Shown here: positions 1 through 5,695 of the stretch, in pieces
Position numbering within the stretch: position 1 is the first letter of the stretch
Layout: each line of letters begins with the position of its first letter
Source: Rikenellaceae bacterium
GTDB lineage: Bacteria; Bacteroidota; Bacteroidia; Bacteroidales; UBA932
Reading direction: 5' to 3'
Length of the DNA stretch: 6,172 nucleotides
Assembly: GCA_003520315.1 (NCBI GenBank)
Contig: DOVA01000136.1
Span: 1-6,172 of the forward strand
Program-made: the position numbers and the translations under genes
The notes under the pieces: generated by a model
Databases searched by the model: none
The model's input: the letters and a program-made list of their open reading frames with translations, nothing else
Told to the model about the DNA's origin: nothing

Positions 1-1
1 A

Positions 2-259
2 GACCAGAAAGATTTTGACGGGATTAAGCTTATTGCTCATTGCAACGAGGGGCCGAAACATAATATTACTTCAGTTTTACCAAAAGGTTGCAAGTTTTTA
101 ATACTAATTGGACCTGAAGGCGATTTTTCTTCTGAAGAGGTTGTATTGGCTCTTGAAAACGGGTTTATTCCTGTATCCCTTGGTAATTCGAGATTAAGGA
201 CTGAAACCGCAGCACTTGCTGTTGTAATTGCTACATATCTTCTTACTTCAGAGTTTTAG
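2..259 (+). CDS. rsmE: RsmE, 16S rRNA m3U1498 methyltransferase (3' end only)
   Basis: The last 85 codons of an open frame enter from the left edge and end at TAG (257-259). The translation carries the SPOUT-family C-terminal trefoil-knot signature of RsmE: LIGPEGDFSSEEV, then a glycine-rich turn (GFIPVSLGNSRLR), then LRTETAALAVV. In the family these segments form the S-adenosylmethionine pocket and the dimer interface. RsmE methylates N3 of U1498 in 16S rRNA within the assembled 30S subunit. The N-terminal PUA-like RNA-binding domain and the start codon lie outside the window. The visible part shows no frameshift or lost motif. The gene converges on tsaC with one base between the two stop codons. 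Family assignment is firm; the upstream part cannot be judged. Confidence 0.93.
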   Translation, partial: DQKDFDGIKLIAHCNEGPKHNITSVLPKGCKFLILIGPEGDFSSEEVVLALENGFIPVSLGNSRLRTETAALAVVIATYLLTSEF

Positions 260-260
260 G

Positions 261-833
261 CTACTTTCTTATTATCTGCACCTCTCCTCCAAGTCCAAGT
301 TTAATGATTGAAGATGGTTTTCCTGTCGAGTCGGCTTCAAAAACAGGATCTGCTACCCAATCTGCTGCAGATTTAATGTATTCTGAAATATTTATGAAAT
401 TAGCAGGAGCCTTTTCACCGGAGATGTTGGCGGATGTTGAAATGAGAGGTCTGTTGAACCTGTGAATGATCTGAAGACAGAAATTGTGATGGGGGATTCT
501 AATCCCAACTGTATTATCTTCTGCTATTGCATTTTTCGCCAGTCCAATGGCTCCAGGATAGATAATTGTCAGTGGTTGGTCGGCAATTTCAATAAGCTGC
601 AGTGCAACTTGAGGTATCTCTTTAATATATCTGCATAACATATCTTCTCCATCAACAAGGATAATAAGACTTTTATTGTCTTCTCTTTTTTTGATTTTGT
701 AGATTCTTTCTACAGCCACAGCATTTGTAGCATCACAGCCCAGACCCCATACTGTGTCAGTTGGATAGAGGATTACCCCACCATCTTTAAGTATCTTTAC
801 AGCTTGTTCAATTGCATTTTTAGTATCTATCAT
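261..833 (-). CDS. tsaC: L-threonylcarbamoyladenylate synthase (TsaC/YrdC/YwlC family)
   Basis: This 190-residue protein is a single YrdC/Sua5 domain. In this family it makes threonylcarbamoyl-AMP from Thr, bicarbonate and ATP, the first step of t6A37 formation in ANN-decoding tRNAs; TsaB, TsaD and TsaE then transfer the group. Visible motifs in order: YPTDTVWGLGCDA (23-35), KKREDNKSL (48-56, the KxR..K ligand region, with Ser where Pro is usual), PLTIIYPG (87-94), VGIRIPHH (109-116) and STSANISGE (132-140). The length fits the short TsaC form lacking the extra Sua5 domain. The ATG (833-831) overlaps the upstream gene's TGA in an ATGA arrangement, so translation is probably coupled. It is the last gene of the minus-strand cluster and ends in TAG one base from the rsmE stop. 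The symbol ywlC would serve equally well. Confidence 0.95.
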   Translation of the reverse strand: MIDTKNAIEQAVKILKDGGVILYPTDTVWGLGCDATNAVAVERIYKIKKREDNKSLIILVDGEDMLCRYIKEIPQVALQLIEIADQPLTIIYPGAIGLAKNAIAEDNTVGIRIPHHNFCLQIIHRFNRPLISTSANISGEKAPANFINISEYIKSAADWVADPVFEADSTGKPSSIIKLGLGGEVQIIRK

Positions 834-1915
834 GGTATGATTATTCCTGAGAATACGGGATAATGATCTGAATATGGTACTTTTTGAGTTATGTGGCTCA
901 TGCTCCAGAATGTTTCAGGATAGAGTATGTAATCAATTCTGAGCATTGGCCAAAGATATGAATAAGTAGCACTAAAGCCTCTTCCACTCTCACGAAAACT
1001 GTCTTTCATACCTTTCATTAGAATGTGATATGTATAGGACATGGGGGTGTCGTTGAAATCTCCACATATAATTGCAGGATATTCGCTTTTAGACATATGA
1101 ACAGCAATTGAATCTACCTGTTTGCCTCTTTTTTTAAATGCACTTGCAACTCTTTCATGGACATTAAGAATCTCTTCTGATACTTTTTGACTGTTGCTCA
1201 TTCTTTTGACTAACGTGGTAAATGAGATTGAATGTGACTCAAGATGAGTATTATAGATCCTTATCATTTTACCAAAGAAATCAATATCTGAAAAGATGCA
1301 AAGATTGGTACTGCCTTTGAAAGTAATCTTGTCTCCTGAAACAATCGGGAATTTACTAATTGTAAGATTACCGAACATCCCTCCATCGCTGTATCTGAAA
1401 AAATGCCACTGTATATAAGGATATTGATGAAACAAATCTCTTATAACCGAGGTGTCTTTGGCATAAAATTCCTGGAAACAGACAATTGAAGGTCGTTCTT
1501 CTCCAATATATCTGGCAACTCTGTTAAGTTGGTCAAGTCGTGAAATTCCTGATTCTTGAGCAAACAGGCCAACGTTGTAAGTGCATATATTCAGTGCGTT
1601 CCCCTTTTCTCCTTCGTTTGGCTTGCCAAATTTTACAAAAAGATCGGCAAATAAAATGGAAGGGATAAGCATTAAAAAAGTAACCCAGGCCACAGAGCGT
1701 CTTCTGATGAGAGCGATTACGAGAATAATAATATTTAAAAAAACAATTGGAATAAAATATAATCCAAAAAAAAGTGGGATTACTGAATCGACAGGATTTA
1801 TATAAATTGAGATATATGAAAGTCCGAGCGCTGCTGCAGCAACAAACAGCAATATCCTGAAAGATATTGATATCGGCCACAGTGATCTCTTTTTTCCTTT
1901 TTTTCTCTTACGCAT
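830..1915 (-). CDS. Membrane-anchored endonuclease/exonuclease/phosphatase-family protein
   Basis: The 361-residue protein has two parts. Residues 1-11 are very basic (Lys/Arg), followed by about three hydrophobic helices (roughly 17-38, 45-70, 75-95), so it should sit in the cytoplasmic membrane. From about 108 on is an EEP (DNase I-like) domain with the full metal-dependent hydrolase set: YNVG (Asn114), FQEF (Glu149), YNTH (His224), GDFND (Asp286 and Asn288), IDYI (Asp328) and SDH (Asp350-His351). The catalytic residues are intact, so it is probably an active phosphodiesterase or phosphatase. The substrate cannot be read from sequence; the family includes nucleases, lipid phosphatases and sphingomyelinases. 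Its ATG shares one base with the rhomboid stop (TAATG) and its stop overlaps the tsaC start. The TGA stop is followed in frame by TAG (829-827). No Shine-Dalgarno sequence is visible. Confidence 0.9.
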   Translation of the reverse strand: MRKRKKGKKRSLWPISISFRILLFVAAAALGLSYISIYINPVDSVIPLFFGLYFIPIVFLNIIILVIALIRRRSVAWVTFLMLIPSILFADLFVKFGKPNEGEKGNALNICTYNVGLFAQESGISRLDQLNRVARYIGEERPSIVCFQEFYAKDTSVIRDLFHQYPYIQWHFFRYSDGGMFGNLTISKFPIVSGDKITFKGSTNLCIFSDIDFFGKMIRIYNTHLESHSISFTTLVKRMSNSQKVSEEILNVHERVASAFKKRGKQVDSIAVHMSKSEYPAIICGDFNDTPMSYTYHILMKGMKDSFRESGRGFSATYSYLWPMLRIDYILYPETFWSMSHITQKVPYSDHYPVFSGIIIP

Positions 1916-2601
1916 TAGAAATACATCTTATTGTGTTTTTTCCAATATAAAATCAGAAAGTATCCAAATATCATACCTCCTAAATGTGCAAAATGAGCTA
2001 CATTTCCTCCGGTGTTTGATATTCCAAAGAAAAGTTCAATGGCGCCAAAAATCAGCACAAACCATTTTGCTTTTAGAGCAATTGGAGGAAAAAGAAGTTG
2101 GAGCACGTTGTTAGGGAATAGCATTCCGTAAGCAAGTAATACCCCGTAAATTGCTCCTGAAGCTCCAACAGTAGGTGTGGAAATTAATATTCTGTATTTC
2201 TCTGCAGCAACTATACTGCCGGCTTCTGCTGCTTGCAGAAGAGAAGTTGCGTCAAAATAAAGAACCAGGGAGTGAAGAAAGGCTGCTCCCAAGCCTGTTA
2301 TCATATAGTAAAGGAAAAATTTCTTGCTGCCCCAAACCTGTTCAAGTATCACACCGAAGAAAATAAGAGAGTACATATTGAAAAAGAGATGGATAAAACC
2401 ACCATGCATGAACATATGTGTAATAAGCTGGTATGGTTTGAACAGTGGAGAACCAAAATAGAAAAGTGAAAACTTTTCATACATGAAGTTACCTGTAAAT
2501 GCTGTAATAACCAACATAAGAGTATTGATTATTACAAGATTTTTGATAACAGGTGTCATGCCTCCAAGGAATCCGGTTCCTCTTCCTGTATTGTAGTACA
2601 T
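1915..2601 (-). CDS. Rhomboid-family intramembrane serine protease
   Basis: This 228-residue polytopic membrane protein has about six hydrophobic segments, the standard rhomboid core. Catalytic features are present: HGGFIHLFFN (66-75), containing the conserved HxxxN (His71, Asn75) of the second helix; GASG (146-149) with nucleophile Ser148; and AHFAHLGG (202-209) with the partner His206, followed by a GxxxG-like helix (GGMIFGY). Family members cleave transmembrane substrates inside the bilayer. The substrate here is unknown and not indicated by the neighbours. The loop at about 120-140 is rather long and Ala/Glu-rich. The gene lies 7 bases downstream of the mutL stop and its TAA overlaps the next ATG by one base, so it is very likely co-transcribed. 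Both dyad residues are present, so it should be an active protease and not a pseudoprotease. Confidence 0.95.
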   Translation of the reverse strand: MYYNTGRGTGFLGGMTPVIKNLVIINTLMLVITAFTGNFMYEKFSLFYFGSPLFKPYQLITHMFMHGGFIHLFFNMYSLIFFGVILEQVWGSKKFFLYYMITGLGAAFLHSLVLYFDATSLLQAAEAGSIVAAEKYRILISTPTVGASGAIYGVLLAYGMLFPNNVLQLLFPPIALKAKWFVLIFGAIELFFGISNTGGNVAHFAHLGGMIFGYFLILYWKKHNKMYF

Positions 2602-2608
2602 ATTTTTA

Positions 2609-4345
2609 TTATATAAAACGTTTATCTATTTCTTCAAGTGTTATTATTGTTGAACAAGGTTTACCAGACGGGGTAAAAGAAGGTTCCCTGCATGCAAACA
2701 ATGTGTCGATTAACAATTGAGCCTGTTGATTGTTCATTGAATCTTTGCCGCAAAGAGCTGCTGATAGTGCCAGAGTAGCTGCATATTTCTGTCTTGCATC
2801 TTCAAGTTGGCTATTCCCCAGCTCTGTCAAGTCATATACGAGTTGATCTATCAGAGCCAAAAGGTCGTCTGTAGAGTCAGAAATATTTTCAGGCAATCCC
2901 ATCACTTCAACAACGTTTCTAGGAGAGCCATCCTCTTTTGGCCGTATGTCAAATCCGAGACTTTGCAAAATTCCCGCATTTTCCAAAATTATGTTATATG
3001 TGTTTTCATCTAGTTCAATAGATTTTGGGAATAAAGTCCGTATTGAAATTGTGGAAAAGTTGTTAAGAGAGTCGAGATACTTTTCGTAAAAAATTCTTTC
3101 CCTGGCTCTTTTAATATTAATAATCAACAAACCCGACTTAATAGCTGTAATTATGTATCTTCCTGCAACTTGGACAGTGGGTCTTTCAAGTCTTGCCGTT
3201 TCTCCTACAAAAGGTTCCATTAGTTCTCTCTTATATTGAAAAGTTTCTTCAAATGGATTGAAAAGAGGATCAAAGTTGATTTTTGGAGGGGGAGCATAAT
3301 AATTGTAATTTACAGCAGGGATTTCAGGTGCGCCTTCTATATCAAAATCTATGCTCGGCATTAAAGAATTTCGCCCTAGTGATTCTCTTACTACTGCATG
3401 AAGCATGTCGTAAATTGCAAATTCATCTTCAAATTTCACCTCTGTCTTGGAAGGATGAATATTAACGTCTATTCTTTCGGGATCAATTTCTAAAAAAATA
3501 AAAAATGAAGGGATAGTCTCTTCTTTGATCAGATTTTCATAGGCTTTGACAACAGCTTTCTGAAAATAAGGGGATCTGAAATATCTGTTATTTACAAAGA
3601 AATACTGATTCCCGGGAGTCTTTCTCGAATCTTCGGGTTTTCCTGTAAAACCACTTATTTTGACAATTGGACTTTCGAGATGGATGTGTACTAACTCTTT
3701 GCCCATCTCTTTTCCTGCTATGTCAAGAATTCTTTTTTTAAGGTTGGCAGGGGATAGGTGGAATATTTCAATGTCATTATGTACGAGCCTGAGAGAAAGA
3801 TCGGGTCTTGTGAATGCTACTCTTGAAAATTCCTGGACTATTTGACGGAATTCGGTTGCATCGGATTTTAGAAATTTCCTTCTTGCCGGAACATTGTAAA
3901 AGAGATTTCTTACAATAAAATTACTTCCTTTTGGTGTAGAGATTTCTCTTTCTGATATTAGTGAAGATTCGGCAAATTTAATTTCACACCCTATTTCGTC
4001 TGATTCCCTCCTTGTTCTCAAGGTGACTTCAGAAACAGCTGCCACAGAGGCAAGTGCTTCACCTCTGAATCCATATGTATTTAAATGATTGAGATCTTCA
4101 ATGGTTTCAATTTTGGATGTGGCATGCCTTTGAAAGGCTATCTTAGCTTCTTCACGCGACATTCCTGAACCATTGTCGGTGACTTGAATAAGAGTCCGCC
4201 CTGAATCCTTGATAATAACTTGGATAGAATCTGCTCCGGCATCCACTGCGTTCTCAAGCATCTCCTTAACTACAGAAGCAGGCCTTTGAACTACCTCTCC
4301 AGCAGCGATGAGATTTGTAATGTGGCCGGGAAGAATGTGTATCAT
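2609..4345 (-). CDS. mutL: DNA mismatch repair protein MutL
   Basis: MutL links MutS mismatch recognition to strand incision and helicase loading. The N-terminal GHKL ATPase is complete: VVKEMLENAVDAGA (25-38; Glu28 catalytic, Asn32 for Mg), DNGSGM (57-62), YGFRGEALAS (91-100), the PKGS...LFYNVPARRKFL segment (138-159), and DVNIHPSKTEVKF (293-305) in the transducer domain. A Pro-rich linker (about 330-390) leads to a C-terminal dimerisation domain starting at QVAGRYIITAIKSGLL. Where endonuclease-type MutL has DQHA..E, this protein reads NIKRARERIFYE (410-421). The late CPHGRP-type zinc motif reads TPSGKP (558-563). It therefore probably lacks intrinsic nicking activity. The 578 residues are slightly short for the family, mostly through the linker. 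Its ATG overlaps the upstream TAA (TAATG). Confidence 0.97.
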   Translation of the reverse strand: MIHILPGHITNLIAAGEVVQRPASVVKEMLENAVDAGADSIQVIIKDSGRTLIQVTDNGSGMSREEAKIAFQRHATSKIETIEDLNHLNTYGFRGEALASVAAVSEVTLRTRRESDEIGCEIKFAESSLISEREISTPKGSNFIVRNLFYNVPARRKFLKSDATEFRQIVQEFSRVAFTRPDLSLRLVHNDIEIFHLSPANLKKRILDIAGKEMGKELVHIHLESPIVKISGFTGKPEDSRKTPGNQYFFVNNRYFRSPYFQKAVVKAYENLIKEETIPSFFIFLEIDPERIDVNIHPSKTEVKFEDEFAIYDMLHAVVRESLGRNSLMPSIDFDIEGAPEIPAVNYNYYAPPPKINFDPLFNPFEETFQYKRELMEPFVGETARLERPTVQVAGRYIITAIKSGLLIINIKRARERIFYEKYLDSLNNFSTISIRTLFPKSIELDENTYNIILENAGILQSLGFDIRPKEDGSPRNVVEVMGLPENISDSTDDLLALIDQLVYDLTELGNSQLEDARQKYAATLALSAALCGKDSMNNQQAQLLIDTLFACREPSFTPSGKPCSTIITLEEIDKRFI

Positions 4346-4665
4346 TATTTGGAAGAGGTAAGTATAAACCCTAATCCATCTGCCAAATAAAATGCTATTG
4401 CAAACAATATGACAAGAGAAATCAAAATAATCAATCTTGTAGCAAGCACTTTCCCTGGAGCCTTTTTGTTTTTATAAACATCATTACGCATATGAGTGCG
4501 AATGTACTTGCCTGGTATATACTTGCCATCCTTGCTCTTTCCCTTTTCTTCGTTCAGCTGTGCATATCTTTCTTCCATCGCCTCTTTTTTAGGGTCGTAG
4601 TATTGAGGTTCATAGTGAAATACCTTATGTGATGTAGGTCTAAAAAAGTTAAAAGAAAAGCCCAT
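4345..4665 (-). CDS. Conserved small protein with one C-terminal membrane helix, unknown function
   Basis: I cannot assign a function to this 106-residue protein. Residues 1-70 are hydrophilic and rich in Lys, Tyr and Glu, with an aromatic start (MGFSFNFFRP) and a segment around HYEPQYYDPKKEAMEER (17-33). A single strong hydrophobic helix covers about 76-96, followed by a ten-residue tail. The basic residues before the helix (KNKKAPGK) suggest the N-terminal domain faces the cytoplasm. Similar short proteins with an early YYDP..E element occur beside mutL in Bacteroidota, from memory, and are sometimes mislabelled as riboflavin synthase; nothing here resembles that enzyme. It is the first gene of the cluster, has the only clear Shine-Dalgarno sequence in the window, and its TAA overlaps the mutL ATG. 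Real-gene status is supported by start context, promoter and tight coupling. Confidence 0.82.
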   Translation of the reverse strand: MGFSFNFFRPTSHKVFHYEPQYYDPKKEAMEERYAQLNEEKGKSKDGKYIPGKYIRTHMRNDVYKNKKAPGKVLATRLIILISLVILFAIAFYLADGLGFILTSSK

Positions 4666-4675
4666 GTTAAATATT

Positions 4676-4682
4676 CTCCTTT
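4676..4682 (-). promoter_or_regulatory. Shine-Dalgarno sequence of the 106-residue gene
   Basis: On the minus strand AAAGGAG lies 10 bases before the ATG at 4665-4663. It supports that start. It stands out because the other starts in the window (mutL, rhomboid, EEP, ispF) have no comparable purine-rich site. Confidence 0.6.
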
Positions 4683-4699
4683 AATGAAGGTTTCGACTG

Positions 4700-4707
4700 C
4701 AAAGATA
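4700..4707 (-). promoter_or_regulatory. Bacteroidota-type -7 box for the minus-strand operon
   Basis: Read on the minus strand this is TATCTTTG, a full match to the TAnnTTTG -7 element of the primary sigma factor in Bacteroidota. It would start transcription at about 4693, giving a leader of roughly 28 bases that includes the Shine-Dalgarno site. No convincing TTTG at -33 is visible, so the call rests on the -7 box and its position. Confidence 0.55.
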
Positions 4708-4731
4708 ACAATTTAAGTAGGAAAATTATTA

Positions 4732-4739
4732 TATCTTTA
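4732..4739 (+). promoter_or_regulatory. Weak -7 box for ispF
   Basis: TATCTTTA matches TAnnTTTG except for the last base and ends four bases before the ispF ATG. If used, the transcript would be leaderless or nearly so. That fits the absence of a Shine-Dalgarno sequence. No clear -33 TTTG is seen. The alternative is a promoter further left, within or beyond the divergent one. Confidence 0.35.
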
Positions 4740-4743
4740 CATT

Positions 4744-5226
4744 ATGGCTGTGAGAATTGGAAATGGATTTGACGTTCATCGCCTGAATAACGGACTTCCA
4801 TTGTGAATTTGCGGTGTCAGGATTGAACATTCAAAGGGATGTATTGCTCATTCAGATGGCGATACTCCTATTCATGCTCTTTGTGACGCGTTGTTAGGCT
4901 CTCTTGCTCTTGGCGATATAGGCAAATATTTTCCTGACACTTCTGACGAATTTAAGAATATTGACAGCAAGATATTGCTCCACAGAGTATATGAAATGGT
5001 CAAAACTTCTGGATACTCGCTGGTTAATGCCGATATTACAATTCTTTTACAACGGCCCAAGTTGGCAAATTACATTTCTCTTATGAGAGAGACTCTGGCA
5101 GGAGTTATGGAGATCGATTCTTCCATCATTTCCATCAAGGCAACTACAACTGAAGAGTTGGGATTTATTGGCAAGGAAGAGGGAATTGCAGCTTTTGCAT
5201 CGGTAATTGTTGAAAAATTGGTTTAA
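4744..5226 (+). pseudogene. ispF: ispF, 2-C-methyl-D-erythritol 2,4-cyclodiphosphate synthase, with in-frame TGA at codon 21
   Basis: IspF cyclises CDP-ME-2-phosphate to MEcPP in the MEP route to isoprenoids and works as a homotrimer with a metal at each active site. Read from the ATG at 4744 in one frame to TAA at 5224-5226, this is a full-length 160-codon homologue. It shows GNGFDVHRL with metal ligands Asp10 and His12, AHSDGD (35-40), PIHALCDALLG with the third ligand His44, DIGKYFPDT (58-66), and KATTTEELGF (132-141). Codon 21 (4804-4806) is TGA in the context LPL-stop-ICGVRI; homologues commonly have Trp or a hydrophobic residue here. A one-base change from TGG explains it. No frameshift or other damage is seen. 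Restart at the downstream ATG (4891) would lose all three metal ligands. Either this is a very recent nonsense mutation, or a sequence error in an intact gene. Confidence 0.85.
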
Positions 5227-5243
5227 CACTATTTTTTGAACAA

Positions 5244-5274
5244 TTTGTATCGTCATTTTTTTGTATTACTTTTG
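5244..5274 (+). promoter_or_regulatory. Promoter of the tRNA-Met gene
   Basis: TTTG at 5244-5247 and TACTTTTG at 5267-5274 are separated by 19 bases. They match the Bacteroidota -33 TTTG and -7 TAnnTTTG elements with ordinary spacing. Transcription would begin near 5280, about nine bases before the mature tRNA 5' end at 5289. It starts 18 bases after the ispF stop, so the tRNA need not depend on ispF transcription. Confidence 0.7.
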
Positions 5275-5288
5275 CACCTCAATTGAGC

Positions 5289-5362
5289 GGCGCGATAGCT
5301 CAGCCGGTTAGAGCGCATGATTCATAATCATGAGGTCCCCAGTTCAATCCTGGGTCGCGCTA
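5289..5362 (+). tRNA. tRNA-Met, anticodon CAU (elongator type)
   Basis: A complete 74-base cloverleaf can be folded by eye. The acceptor stem is GGCGCGA with TCGCGCT, with a G-U at pair 1-72 and six Watson-Crick pairs. The D arm is GCTC/GAGC with an AGCCGGTTA loop. The anticodon stem is CATGA/TCATG with loop TTCATAA, so the anticodon CAT is at 5323-5325. The variable loop has five bases, and the T arm is CCCAG/CTGGG with loop TTCAATC. The discriminator is A73 and CCA is not encoded. It lacks the C1-A72 mismatch and the three anticodon-stem G-C pairs of initiator tRNA. An elongator is therefore likelier, though a lysidine-modified tRNA-Ile2 with the same anticodon cannot be fully excluded. Confidence 0.95.
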
Positions 5363-5372
5363 CTTAAAAATC

Positions 5373-5412
5373 AAGCACTTACAAGTTAGTTCTGTAAGTG
5401 CTTTTTGTTTTT
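5373..5412 (+). terminator. Intrinsic terminator after tRNA-Met
   Basis: A perfect 11-base-pair stem (AAGCACTTACA at 5373-5383 with TGTAAGTGCTT at 5393-5403) encloses a 9-base loop. It runs into a T tract, TTTTTGTTTTT (5402-5412). It begins 11 bases after the tRNA and should end that transcript, isolating it from the insertion sequence to the right. Confidence 0.9.
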
Positions 5413-5590
5413 CGCACATGTTTCGCAAATGAAATTGAGAATTTCCCAAACTAAAAGATTAGAGATAATATAAAAATTTATTTTAAACCCTCTTGAAATA
5501 TCCCCTGTACTTTCATTGCCCATATCTGGCCTGGAATTACTAACTTAGTTGGGACACAGGGTTAAGCACATAAGTTTATTTTTGTGTATT

Positions 5591-5695
5591 ATGAGAAAAC
5601 AACGTATGCATTTTGAAAAGCGTTTAAATGATGCTGAGATAGAACGCGATATATTAAAAAAAGCTTTAGGCATCATCTCCAAGAGCGGTCGTTGA
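5591..5695 (+). pseudogene. IS3-family orfA remnant (C-terminal end only)
   Basis: From ATG at 5591 the frame encodes 34 residues to TGA at 5693-5695. The second half, LNDAEIERDILKKALGIISK, is the leucine-zipper-like tail typical of IS3-family OrfA, which is usually around 90-110 residues with an N-terminal helix-turn-helix for end binding. The open frame begins after a TAG at 5546-5548, and neither this nor the other forward frames upstream encode such a domain. The DNA-binding part is therefore missing, not merely started elsewhere. The ATG may be a fortuitous codon and not a true start. Confidence 0.65.

Noticed and set aside
1581..1880. Open frames on both strands inside the EEP gene
   Set aside because: They overlap the N-terminal membrane region of a gene with clear catalytic motifs and show no domain of their own; they are shadow frames.
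2175..2469. Two overlapping plus-strand open frames inside the rhomboid gene
   Set aside because: Both are antisense to a gene with intact Ser-His catalytic residues and have no recognisable motif or start signal.
4804..4806. TGA read as Trp genome-wide or as selenocysteine
   Set aside because: Fourteen other Trp codons in the window are TGG. The IS orfA ends at TGA as expected, and reading past it gives no protein-like sequence. The EEP gene also ends in TGA, but an in-frame TAG follows at once, so that stop is not decisive. The context is not a selenoprotein active site.
4891..5226. A shorter ispF starting at the internal ATG, as an independent 111-residue protein
   Set aside because: This product would lack Asp10, His12 and His44, the metal ligands, and similarity to IspF continues in frame upstream of this ATG. 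It is the tail of the interrupted gene.
4872..5256. Minus-strand open frames of 62 and 69 codons opposite ispF
   Set aside because: They are antisense to a sequence conserved as IspF and have no supporting features.
5577..5584. TATTTTTG as a promoter -7 box for the insertion sequence
   Set aside because: It matches TAnnTTTG and lies six bases before the ATG at 5591, but no -33 element is at the right distance. Such T-rich octamers arise by chance in AT-rich DNA.
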